A program made the position numbers and the translations under genes. From Prorocentrum cordatum (lineage: Eukaryota; Sar; Dinophyceae; Prorocentrales; Prorocentraceae), in the NCBI GenBank assembly GCA_963575745.1, contig CAUYUJ010015942.1, positions 32,501 through 96,500 of the forward strand: a stretch of DNA of 64,000 nucleotides, in the 5' to 3' direction. Within the stretch, counting starts at the first letter, position 1, and every line of letters starts with the position of its first letter. Shown here piece after piece: positions 32,091 to 41,308 of this stretch. The notes beneath the pieces are model-generated. The model made no database searches. It saw only the letters and a list, made by a program, of their open reading frames with translations, and was not told the origin of the DNA.

Positions 32091-33040
32091 TCCCCTCCCC
32101 CCCCCATCCCCCCACCCCCCTCTCCCCCCCTTCCCCCTTCCCCCCCTCCCCCCCTCCTCCCGTCCTCCCGTCCTCCCCCTCCCCTCCTGCCCTCCCTGCC
32201 TCCTGCCTCCTGCCCTCCTGCCCTCCCCTCCTGCCCTCCCTGCCCTCCTGCCCTCCTGCCCTCCTGCCCTCCTGCCCCCCCTCCCCCCCTGCCCTCCTGC
32301 CCTCCTGCCCTCCTGCCCTCCTGCCCTCCTGCCTGCCTGCCCTCCTGCCCTCCTGCTCTCCGGCCCTTCTCCCCTTCTCCCCTTTTTCCCCTTCTCCCCG
32401 CCTCCCCCCCTGCCCCCCCCCTCCTGCCCGCCTCCCTCTGCCCTCCTGCCCTCCTGCCCTCCTCCTCCTGCACTCCTGCCCCCGCTGCCCTCCTGCCCTC
32501 CTGCCTTCCTGCCCTCCTGCCCTCCGCCCCCCTCCTGCCCTCCTGCCCTGCCCTCCGCCCTCCTGCCCTCCTGCCCTCCTGCCCTCCTCCCTCTCCTGCC
32601 TCGTCCCTCGTCCCCTCGTCCCTTCGTCCCCTCGTCCCTCGTCCCCTCGTCCCTCCGCCCACTCGTCCCCTCGTCCCCCCCCCCTCCTCCCTCCCCCCCC
32701 TCCCTGCCCCCCCCCCCCTCCACCCTCCACCCTCCGCCCTCCACCCCACCTCTCCCTCCTCCTCCCTCCTCCCTCCTCCCTCCTCCTCCTCCTCCCTCCT
32801 CCCTCCTCCTCCTCCTCCTCCTCCTCCTCCTCCTCCTCCTCCTCCTCCTCCTCTCCTCCTCCTCCTCCTCCTCCTCCTCCTCCTCCTCCGCCTGCGCCTG
32901 CGCCTGCTCCTGCTCCTGTTCCTGCTCCTGCTCCTGCTCCTGCTCCTGTTCCTGCTCCTGCTCCTGCTCCTGCTCCCGCTCCTGTTCCTGCTCCTGCTCC
33001 CGCTCCTGCTCCTGCTCCTGCTCCTCATCCTCCCCCTCCT
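32091..33040. repeat. 950-bp compound CCT / CTGCCCTC / CTCCTG array
   Basis: Successive blocks: C-rich CCCCCCT, then CCTGCCCT (about 32190-32590), CCCTCGTC (32600-32680), CCT (32755-32888) and CTCCTG/TTCCTG hexamers (32889-33030). It forms the left flank of element YR-B. Long ORFs over it are repeat artefacts. Confidence 0.95.
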
Positions 33041-33237
33041 CCTTCTGCCTGTTCGCTGCCCCGTGACTGGGGGGAGGAATCGGGAAGGAGCTGGTTTGCC
33101 TCCAAATCCAAGGCGGTGTCTCCTGTGCTGGCAACATATGCCTCGTGTGGGGTGCCTCACGGAGCTGCAGGCCGGCCTGGCCAGGTCCGTGGCGACCCAG
33201 GAATGGCCGCCAGGAGCGCTGGCCAGGCGCGCCCCCC
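33041..33237 (-). repeat. YR-B terminal repeat B2
   Basis: Matches 33445-33641 at a constant offset of 404, with scattered substitutions. It begins CCTTCTGCCTGTTCGCTGCC on the plus strand. Confidence 0.88.
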
Positions 33238-33383
33238 CCCCCCCCGAAGGGAAGCGGATTGCAGCAGGCACGGAACACATAAGGGTGCGGGGGGTGGGAG
33301 CGTTAGACCCCGACCCTTGGAACAGGGCGCCCGCGCGCGAGCCGAATCCAGAAAACCCACGAGGAGCCCGAAAGGAAGACGAA

Positions 33384-33447
33384 CCGAACCCCGCGAACCC
33401 GCAGAAGCCCCGTTCCCGAGTGCACAGCCCCCTAAGAAAGGACGCCT
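33384..33447 (-). repeat. YR-B internal repeat A2
   Basis: Matches 39222-39287. The shared end reads CCCGAGTGCACAGCCCCCTA then AGAAAGGACGCCT on the plus strand. It overlaps B1 by three bases, CCT. Confidence 0.88.
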
Positions 33448-33641
33448 TCTGCCTGTTCGCTGCCCCGTGACTGGGGGAAGGAAACGGGAAGGAACTGTTT
33501 TGCCTCCAAATCCAAGGCGGTGTCTCCTGTGCTGGCAACATATGCCTCGTGCGGGGTGCCTCATGGAGCTGCAGGCCAGCCTGGCCAGGTCCGTGGCGAC
33601 CTAGGAATGGCCGCCAGGAGCACTGTCCAGACGCAACCCCG
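33445..33641 (-). repeat. YR-B internal repeat B1
   Basis: Second copy of the B repeat. The recombinase ORF ends inside it. Confidence 0.88.
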
Positions 33642-35058
33642 AGGAGGCGAGTTTTTACAAGCTCCCAGTGAGGCGCCTCCACAGAGGCATAGGTGTTTAG
33701 GTGAAACACGCGTCTGATAATGAGTGATGGCTGGGACCGCCGCGCCACTCGAAGCTGTAGACACGGTGCGTAACAGCTGAGCGCGCCGTTCTGAATATGA
33801 AAAACGAGCGTAGAATGCTCGCATGGTTTCAGGGACCGACCAGCCGCCCTGAGCCTGCACCAACTCTTCTGGCAAGCAGCACACTGTCTTGTACCAGTGA
33901 GCACCGCCTTTTCGCAGCGAATGTGCTCCCACTGCGGCGGTCTGAAAGAACTGCGAAAGATTTCGGCGGGGAGTCGCAATTCATGGGGCGGGGCTCCGCC
34001 ACATGAGTCGTGCAAAACACGGGCGCACCCGGGTCGGGGCCCCAGCGCGAGCCCCGCTGCACCAGCCATTCCCGCAGGACGTGGCAAGGGCAAAGGCTGG
34101 GGGTGTCGACCATCTTTGGGATGTGGCGCACCATGCCCTGTCCGAAAGGGTCGTTCTTTTGCCGGGCGACAAAAATAGACGCGAAATTGTCGTGCAAAGA
34201 TATGTCTCGACGCCGGGGCGCGAGAGTCTCGGAACATCTCCGGACGCCGAAAAAAGACACGGCTGCCATGGCGACGTCCCGGACAGCGGCCAGGCTGCCT
34301 GCTTTGAGGCGACCGGTCCGGTAACACCGCAATTCTTCGAGAGATACCAGGCGCTTTGCGTGTGACCCTGAATGGTCGGCCCGCCTCTTCAGACCTCTCC
34401 AGAACTGGACCGACCGGTCCGTCCATGCACTGTCAAATTGCGATGTCAAGTTGCGCTGCTGGTGCCAGCAGCGCACTGCAGAGCGCAGATTCGTGACGGA
34501 TGACCAGGGCCGGCCGTCCATCTGGGCAAACAACAGCATGGATTTCACGTCTGAGTCGCGCGGCCAAAATTGCAGTCCTGAGGAATTCTCGAAAGACTCT
34601 ACGGCAGTACGCAGGGAGCTGCCATACCGCTTCTTTGTGCTGTCCTCCAAGGCTGCTTGGAGGCAGCAGTGAATTGCTGGCATGGCCCTGCTGCGATGTG
34701 CCCCCTGTTCCACAGAGGTGCTCTCGCGAACTGAAGACAAGAGGTCGGGGCCCTCACTCAGAAGCTGGCGCGCGCCTGGCGCGTCCACCGGCGGGGCTCG
34801 AAGTGGTTCGCGTTGCGGCGCGAGGGCCCCGACAGGCCCGCTTGACGTGCGAGGGCGCCAGCGTGCGTCGCCGGGGCGGGCCTCCCCCAGAAGCGCCGTG
34901 GACGCCTGCGAAGGTGCGGCGCGAGGCCCGTCGGAAGACGCTCTGTCGGCCGCCGGCCCGGGGCGATCGAAATCGTCGCGGTGCAAACAGGCGGGGCCGA
35001 GACGCTGGCGGCGCGCGGGCTCTGGCGATCCTGGGCGGCGCTTCATCTCGAGTTCCAA
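33561..35058 (-). pseudogene. Tyrosine recombinase of YR-B, one frameshift
   Basis: This is the enzyme expected to insert a circular cDNA by strand exchange. The N-terminal SAM-like core-binding part reads LEDSTKKRYGSSLRTAVESF and NLRSAVRCWHQQRN. The catalytic part has the first arginine in SFFGVRRCSETLAPRRRDI (about 34260), followed by a beta-strand segment and CPCHVLREWL. The frame then slips by one base near 33940. The second frame reads GAHSLRKGGAHW (H-x-x-R box, about 33920), AQGGW (the H/W position) and MRAFYARF (nucleophile tyrosine, about 33815). All catalytic residues except an unassigned lysine are therefore present across two frames. HSLRKGGA is typical of DIRS-type recombinases. 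Confidence is high for the family and low for activity. Confidence 0.85.
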
Positions 35059-35881
35059 AGGCTTTGGGTCGCGGCGGCCATTCCCTGTCGACCAACAGGC
35101 TGGGGGGGGGGCGGCGACGAAAGTGTTTTACCCCCCGCCAGGGGGCAAAAAGTGCACCAATCGTATGTTTTTTTGCACGTTTTCTTGGCGGTCGGGGGCC
35201 GCCCGGGGCCTGCCGTGCGCGGCCCCCAGGGACATTGTGGCCGCGGGAATACTCATGGGCAATGGTGCGCGGATCCGGTAAACCACGCGCAACGAGGAAG
35301 TGTTTTTCCCCCCTGCCAGAACGGCAAAAAAAGCAAAGCAATCGTGCGTCTTTTACACAGAACTGCGTTGAATGAGGCCGCCAGGGCCGCGGCCCCGGTC
35401 CCTGGTGATTTCTCTGCCCCCCAGCAGTAAACGCGCGCGGCGCGCGCGCCCGGCGGCCGCCCGGCGACCGCCGACCCGCGCCCGCCGACGATCCCCGGGC
35501 GGAATTGCGCAGGAAAGGGGGGGGCGGAGCGGGAGGGGCGAAAGCGAAGGGCAGGCGAGGGACAGAGAGAGCAGGGCGAGGGGGGGGGCATGCGGCGACG
35601 CGGCGACAGGCGCTCTTTTTTTTTCAAGGCGCGCACCGGGCGCGGCCTCGGACTGGGTCGCGGGGGCCCGCCCGGGGCGCGCGCGCGCTTGAGGCGCAGG
35701 CGCGCGGCGGAAGAAAAGAGAGGACATGCGCCGGGAACGGCCCGGCAGGGGCTCTGCCGGCAGGCGCAATCAAAACTATCGCCCCGGACAATGGCGCCGA
35801 AGAAAAGAAGCGCATGTGCAGAACCATGCGCGCACCCAGCGGCGCGCCCATTGACCGGGGGCTGGCGCCGACTCGCGCGCG
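35059..35881. other. Non-coding spacer of YR-B with a 65-bp direct repeat
   Basis: It lies between recombinase and gag-like ORF. A block of about 65 bp, with GCCAG-GGCAAAAA and CAATCGT, occurs at about 35117-35180 and again at 35293-35358. It may hold promoter or processing signals for the recombinase, but nothing shows this directly. Confidence 0.5.
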
Positions 35882-37080
35882 TCAGCGGCTGTGGGGGCAG
35901 TCCGCCGCCCAGTGCTCGACGTCCCGGGTCCTGCCTGCCCCCTTGCACTTTGGGAAAGTGGGCAAGCAGCGGTTGCCGAGGGACTTGCGCGTCGTGAAAT
36001 TATGCTTCACCGCCCCGCGGTTCGAGCACAAGCAATTCCGGCACACCTCGGACATGAGTGCCTTGACTGCTGCCGGGTTGGTTTTGGTCTTCTCTGAAAG
36101 CCAATCTTCGATCACAGAAACTTCGTGGTCCTTAATGGCAAAAACGTGCAGCTCGAAGAACAGAGCGTCAGCTTCTTTCTTCTTGGCGGCTCGTCTGGAA
36201 GACTCGACTGCCGCTGGGGGCGGCGACCTCTCCCGCTTGGCGAAGCCCGAAGCGCGGCTGGACCTGCCATGCTCCGGGGCCTGCGCCCGTGAGCCCCCAG
36301 ACACTTGCCCAGAGGCGCCGGCGCCGGCGCTGCCCGAGGAACCGGTCGCAACTTTCGTCTCCAAGGCCACGGACCCCAGGGTCAGATCGATTCCGAAGTC
36401 ACGGAGCAACAGCTCACTGCCCAGCGCCACCGCGGCCGATGGCTCGATGCATCGCCGCCTAGAGCTCTTGATGCAGTCGTATACGTACGGCATCAAGGCC
36501 AATCTCTGGGCAGCGCGTTTCGCCGGCGCCGTCTTGCTCTTGCTTGCAAGAACCGTCGCGCGCTTCTCGATTAAATGGTAGAGAGCCAAAACGGCCCGGG
36601 CCAAGGGGCGGACGGCTTGGTCGCTACTCTCTGCACGCTCGCCCAAGTACACTTGCAGCCAGTCGGCCCCCCCGCCCTGCCCGGGGGGGCACAGCTGCTT
36701 CCAAGTGGTCTGGGCCGCGCGGCGCAAGGCCGCGCTGCTCTTCAGCGCGGGCAACTCCGAATTAGCTGGGTGCAAAGCGTAAATGGTGGCCATGGGATCT
36801 TTCGGGTCAGCGAGGGGCTCAGTGACAGACTCCTCTAACTGGTCGGTGCCAACCATGGTCGCAGACCACGCCCGCCTGAACTGGTCGGGGCCAAGGTCGC
36901 GCAACACTCTGCGGAACGGAAACTCCGCGTTTGCCTGGGCCTGGAACTCCGGGATCCGGGTTGCCCTCGAGAGACCCTCCTCGACGGCTCTGTCAGCGCT
37001 TGCGCTTCCGGCGGTTCGGAAGCCAGCTTTGAAGCGCGATGTATGGAAGATCCGATGCTGGGCCTTTCGACAAGCCGCGA
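35882..37080 (-). CDS. Gag-like protein of YR-B with C-terminal Cys/His cluster
   Basis: An open frame between the methyltransferase remnant and the recombinase. It reads a mainly helical protein (TRIPEFQAQANAEFPFRRVL, DPMATIYALHPANSELPALK, WLQVYLGERAESSDQAVRPL, LARAVLALYHLIEKRAT), then an SGSAGAGASGQVSGG linker and a KKKEADALFFELHVFAIKDH segment. It ends in a cysteine/histidine cluster: CRNCLCSN, KHN, RCLPTFPKCKG, then EHWAADCP before the stop. Clustered Cys/His at the C-terminus of a helical protein fits a gag/nucleocapsid role. It could start at the Met about 36857 or be fused to the preceding domain, because the frame is shared with it. The position after RT-RNase H is unusual. Confidence 0.6.
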
Positions 37081-39265
37081 TCGGGCGGCCATCGGAAAAG
37101 GTCGGACCCGGCGGGCCACGATCTGATCCTGTGCCACTTTGATAGCAACGACGGACGGAACAACACGGGGCCCCCGGGTCGTCAGGGCACAGGATGACAA
37201 CGCGCTGGTCTGCGTGATCAGCAATGGCGGCATTCAGAAATTGAAAAATCTCCTTGAGCAGCGCGCGCGGTGGGTGTGCCCACACCGCGTGGCCGCGCCG
37301 CTCGGCCTCGAAAGCGGAAAGTTCTGGAAGACGCCGCTCGTGGGCGGGAGCCGTCGCGCCGAGTGATCTGCGAACAAGTCCAGCGTGAACTGAACGCCGC
37401 ATCTGGATTCGACCTCTTGAAACAAGGTCTTGCGAAGTGCGGCGTCCCTGTGCTGATCCTCGCGCCAGGAACGCGCGAAGTCCAGTGACCCGGATCCCGC
37501 GTCTGCAATGACGTTGCTCTTGCCAGGGATGCGCAAGGCTAGAGCCCAACATTGAGCTGCCCGCCCAGCGCTTTCAAAACGACGCGCCAGAGACTCGAGG
37601 GGAGGTATCCGCCCGTAGCGCACATTAACGCAATGCACGGCCGCGGAATTGTCGAGCCTGCACAAAACTCGCCAACCCTTTAAGCAAGAAGACTCCCTGA
37701 GAAGGCACTGGACTGGGACCCGCAACTCCTTGTAATTGTTCCAAGGAATTGGGCTGCGCCTCCCGGGATTCGAAGTTGTCAGGCCACGTATCGGCGACAA
37801 CGCGGCTGTCCCAACACAGATGGTATGACCACCCGTGCATTTTGGAGGCGTCGCACTCCACGACCCGGATTGCGCCTTGGCGGACAAGGTTCGCCCAATC
37901 AGCGAATTCGGGAGATTTGTGGCCCCACATGCTGAGAGCGCCGCCGTCGCAGTGCAAGGAACGCACCGGGGGCGTACCTAAGGCTGAGCAGATGTGCGCC
38001 AGAGCCGCGCGACTGAGATCTGAGAGAGTCACCCGGGGGTCGGCCAAGGGGCTGGCACGCCGCGCCGAATACGCCCCCGACGCATTAAAATCTGCCCAAA
38101 GAGGGTGCAGCCGGCGCCGCAACTGCGGAAGGAGCTCCGCGATGTGCGAGGCCAAACCTACTGCCGATGCTAACTGTTTGCTGCGGAGCGTGCGGTGTTG
38201 GTCTGCCTCGAGAACGGCATCGGACAATTCGCGACAGCGGTCAGTCTTTTCAGGCGGCACGGTGATAATGCATTCGACGGTATTGAACACCCAGCCGATC
38301 CAGGTTTGTCAGCGTGCTGGTGCTCGGATGCCGCTGGGTTTGGCACTCATTGGGATGCCGCGCCGCAACAGGAAGCGGACAGCTCGACACAGGTTTTGCC
38401 AAGCCGTGGGTTCATCCGGCGCCGCGCCTAATAAGTCGTCGACGAACTTTAAAAGGTCAACTTCGGTACGCATGCGGAGGATTCTTAAAATCTCCTTCAC
38501 GTTGGTATCGTTGATGCCAGGCGCGGGCTCGAGGCCGACTGGTAAATAATTGCATTTCCCGAACTGGCGTCTGCCAGGGGAATAGAAGCCCAAGGCGTAC
38601 GAGTCGGCGTCGGAAACAGGCCAATTAAAAAAACAGTCGCGCAGGTCGAGGACGAACAGCCAGGAACCCGCGGACACGCGGGCCACAACCTGGTCCAGCG
38701 TGCCGTACGCGACGTCGGCGTTTGGCATGCACTCGTTGACGCCCCCCCGCCGCAAATCGACGATGAAACGCGCTTTGAAGCGCTGAAATTCGTCGGCCTC
38801 GGCGTCCGCCCCGGGGCGCGGCTTCAGGATTAAGCCGCACGGGTTGACGTTGAGGTGTTTGGGCGAAGGGGCATCAGCCGGGAAAAAGGAAACTTTCCCC
38901 GTCCCAGCCAAGCGGTCCCGTTCGCGTTCGGCCCACGCGAGCTGGGATGTGACGGAAGGATGGTTGCGCGCCTGCCTCGGGACGACAGGCGACGCCCCGA
39001 GAGAGCGCCCGTGCCGCCAGGAATGCAGCAGGGCGGGGTCCGCGCCATTCGCGGACAAGAAATCGAAGCGCAGGTGAAGGCCGGGAACGCTCTCCCATTC
39101 CTGTGGCGCGGAATTTCCATTTCGGACCTCCGCTAAGAGAGCGCCCATCGTCGGACAGTGTTGCTTGAGCCAGCGCTGCGAGGAAGTGCGCGGCAGAAAT
39201 TCATGGGAGGGGGGAGGGGGGCCGAATCCCGCGACCCCGCAGAAACCCCTTTTTCCCGAGTGCAC
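37081..39265 (-). pseudogene. RT-RNase H-methyltransferase polyprotein of YR-B
   Basis: RT: FIVDLRRGGVNECMP, motif A LFVLDLRDCFFNWPV, YLPVGLEPAPG (motif B region) and motif C DLLKFVDDLLGA (FVDD). An in-frame TGA at 38309-38311 separates RT from RNase H, which resumes in the same frame with FNTVECIITVPPEKTDRC and RVVECDASKMHGWSYHL. Near 37740 the frame changes, and RNase H continues as RVLCRLDNSAAVHCVNVRYG and IPGKSNVIADAG. A DIRS-type methyltransferase remnant follows: FTLDLFADHSARRLPP, another frame change, then AFEAERRGHAVWAHPPRALL and RVVILCPDD. The family's NPPF/W box appears as HPP, so it is probably inactive. There is no room for an N-terminal gag because the frame opens inside A1. Two frame changes and one stop make it a pseudogene. 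Confidence 0.8.
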
Positions 39266-39287
39266 AGCCCCCTAAGAAAGGACGCCT
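39222..39287 (-). repeat. YR-B terminal repeat A1
   Basis: Right end of the element. CCT repeat continues directly from its last three bases (39285 onward). The RT reading frame is already open within it. Confidence 0.88.
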
Positions 39288-39297
39288 CCTCCTCTTC

Positions 39298-39328
<31 letters not shown>

Positions 39329-39726
39329 TCCTTCCCCCCGCCGGCCCTCAGCGCGAAAAATTGCAACATCGCCAACCCACGACTGAAGCCCTGCACTCTC
39401 ATCTTTCTGCATCACTCGTCGAGCCGGATCGATCCGGGAAGGCCCCGAAGCTAAAAGAAAAAACAAAATCGCCCCTGGCGAACATCGACGCCACAAATTC
39501 TATGTCAGCCATATTTGTCGGGGGGTCCCAAGGGCCCCGCTCAGATCTAGCCGATACCGCCCCCAGGGCCGTTCCCTGGGAACCCTCCCCGAACCCCTCG
39601 GGACCACTCCAGGCACCCCCCGTGGAGAAGAAAGAAGACCGGAAAAATCGAGGAGGGAGGGGGCTACAGAGACGCGAAAATCACCGAATCCGGAACCTCT
39701 CGGATCGGCGGCACTGGCCGGAGGCC
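39288..39726. other. Flank between YR-B and the Copia element
   Basis: CCT repeat to about 39330, then unassigned sequence up to the target duplication of the Copia element. No gene supported. Confidence 0.5.
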
Positions 39727-39731
39727 ACTAC
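39727..39731. repeat. Target-site duplication, left copy
   Basis: ACTAC, repeated at 49025-49029. Five base pairs is the normal Copia duplication. Confidence 0.95.
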
Positions 39732-39914
39732 TGTGATTCCCGCTCACTCCCCGAGCCTTTCCTGCCCCTGCTCTTACTGCTCTCACCCTTTTCCCCGCTG
39801 CCCGCTTTGGTTCGGAATTTACTAGGGCCCTCGGCCTTAGAGCTACGCAGATTGATCGAGCAGCGCTCTCTTTCGCCCAAAGATCGTCGCGCCGCGCGCG
39901 CCATCCATATCACA
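39732..39914 (+). repeat. 5' LTR (183 bp)
   Basis: TGTGAT...ATCACA inverted termini of six bases. It differs from the 3' LTR only by two C-to-T changes (CCCGCTTT versus CCCGTTTT, and CCCTCGG versus CCCTTGG). It is very short for a Copia LTR. No clear TATA box is seen. Confidence 0.97.
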
Positions 39915-39915
39915 G

Positions 39916-39926
39916 TGGTAGCGGAG
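39916..39926 (+). promoter_or_regulatory. Primer binding site, initiator Met-tRNA type
   Basis: TGGTAGCGGAG starts two bases after the LTR end. TGGTAGC is complementary to the usual 3' end (GCTACCA) of eukaryotic initiator tRNA-Met, the primer used by Ty1 and many Copia elements. Confidence 0.85.
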
Positions 39927-40504
39927 CGAGGCTCGCTGCCCGGCCTTCGGGCCTTACATATTCCACGACGACGTCTGCGACTCGTCTGCCCACGGAATCG
40001 ACGGCCAGCGCCGTCCAGATCTGCCGCCGCGCAGTGCTTATCTTCACATTCGTGATCAGCGCCGTCAGCGACAGCGCAGAGCCCAATACCTACATCCCCT
40101 GCCAGCTCTCTGCCTCGGCAAGCGCCGACATCCCGAACACTTTCTCTCACGCCAGCGTCTGCGACGCCAGCGCCTACCCCTACGAGCTCAGGGACAGCGC
40201 CAGCGACGCCAGCGCCTATCCCTACAAGTTCAACACCGCCTGCGACAGCACCAGTGACGTCAGCGACTTCACCGGAAGCCTATCTTCAACATCGGCAAGC
40301 GCCGAGATCTTCTGCAGTCTATCTCCTACATCGGCAAGCGCCGATATCTTCAGCATCAGCGCCGTCAGCGACAGCGACAAGCCCAATGCCTACATCCCCC
40401 ACCAACTCATCGACACGGCAGGCGCCGACATCGATTACGGCATCGAGTTTGATTTCAATTTCATTTCGTGTTCTGGTATTCCTTGCAGTTCATTCGTAGA
40501 CAAA
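39927..40504 (+). other. Leader of the Copia element, with degenerate repeats
   Basis: The gag frame is open from about 40034 but has no ATG until 40505. The leader holds degenerate repeats of phrases such as TCGGCAAGCGCCGA (about 40110, 40290, 40331) and GACGCCAGCGCCTA (40169, 40211). Translated they give ASADI/DASAYPY-type peptides. I regard it as untranslated leader that happens to stay open, or as an N-terminal extension with a non-ATG start. Confidence 0.6.
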
Positions 40505-41308
40505 ATGACGGAGTTCAATCACAGCCAGTCAGTGATACCAAGCTGGAATGGAGATCCAGCGAAGTGGCGAGATTACAAGCAAGAAGTAAAATTGTGGAAG
40601 CTCAGCGAGAATCTGGAAGTGACACAAAGCTTGGCATCGAAGCTAGTCCTGAGGTTGACGGGTGCCGCCAGATCGGCTGCCCTCAACATGACGGAGCAGG
40701 AACTACACCCGCCGCCGGACGCCGACATTGAGGAGGCAAACGAGAAGAAGCGCGATCGGAACCAGAAGGGCATCGAGAATGTGCTGAAGCATCTCGAGAC
40801 AAACCTAGGCCAGCAGAAGCAGGTACAGAAGGGAGAGACGCTAGAGAAGTTCTTCGAGTCGACTCAGCATCATCGCCGCCGTGGAGAACGCATGACGGAC
40901 TGGCTCGTGCGATTCGAAGCGGGACTACAACAACTACGCGAGAACGAGGTTGACCTCACTACGCTTGACGACGTGGCCGGCTGGTTCCTGCTGCGCAAGG
41001 TTGGGCTCACGGCCGAGCGCCGTGAGCGCGTCGTAGGCAACTTGCCGGACGAGCATTACTCATTTCAACGCATCAGGGGCCTGCTGGTGCGCATGTTCCC
41101 CGATATCCATGCGTCGGAACGGCGCGCAAGCTTGCCGTCACGACCGTGGCCGCAGCGATCAAACAGTAGTTGGCAGCGCTCATCGCCAAGCCGAGCACGT
41201 TCAGCCAACGTCGCTGACGAGCCAGAAGACGAGCACGAGGACTCGGAGGACGGCGACGACAATGACACGGAGGCAGACGTCCAGGACATCGTGCGCCAGG
41301 AGCTCTAG
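40505..41308 (+). CDS. Gag of the Copia element
   Basis: The ATG at 40505 opens MTEFNHSQSVIPSWNGDPAK, followed by W-rich KWRDYKQEVKLWKLSENLEV, LVLRLTGAARSAALNM and a long charged helical part (RNQKGIENVLKHLETNLGQQ, GERMTDWLVRFEAGLQQL, VAGWFLLRKVGLTAERRERV). The W-x(n)-Y-WK-LW pattern and the LTGxAR segment are those of Copia-like gag (UBN2-like) proteins. The ORF ends at TAG 41306-41308 after an acidic tail, and the same frame continues directly into the zinc knuckle and protease. The TAG is therefore either a mutation or a leaky gag-pol boundary. I prefer this start because everything before it is low-complexity leader. Confidence 0.88.
   Translation: MTEFNHSQSVIPSWNGDPAKWRDYKQEVKLWKLSENLEVTQSLASKLVLRLTGAARSAALNMTEQELHPPPDADIEEANEKKRDRNQKGIENVLKHLETNLGQQKQVQKGETLEKFFESTQHHRRRGERMTDWLVRFEAGLQQLRENEVDLTTLDDVAGWFLLRKVGLTAERRERVVGNLPDEHYSFQRIRGLLVRMFPDIHASERRASLPSRPWPQRSNSSWQRSSPSRARSANVADEPEDEHEDSEDGDDNDTEADVQDIVRQEL

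Larger units (their letters stand above)
33041..39287 (-). mobile_element. Element YR-B: DIRS/Ngaro-like retrotransposon with split direct repeats
   Basis: On the minus strand: A1 (39287-39222), RT, RNase H, methyltransferase remnant, gag-like ORF, tyrosine recombinase, B1 (about 33641-33445), A2 (33447-33384), about 146 bp of spacer, B2 (about 33237-33041). A1/A2 and B1/B2 match at roughly 90 percent by eye. Both outer junctions lie in CCT repeat, with no target duplication. RT-RNase H-methyltransferase plus tyrosine recombinase is the DIRS-superfamily protein set, while the split direct repeats are those of Ngaro/PAT. The gag-like ORF lies between RT and recombinase, not before the RT. Frameshifts and an in-frame TGA make the copy defective. 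Confidence 0.85.

Noticed and set aside
32078-34426. 782-codon minus-strand frame
   Set aside because: Its right half is an out-of-frame reading of the YR-B recombinase and its left half is CCT microsatellite. The recombinase motifs are in other frames.
35505-36581. 358-codon plus-strand frame
   Set aside because: Antisense of the YR-B gag-like ORF and spacer. It lacks motifs.
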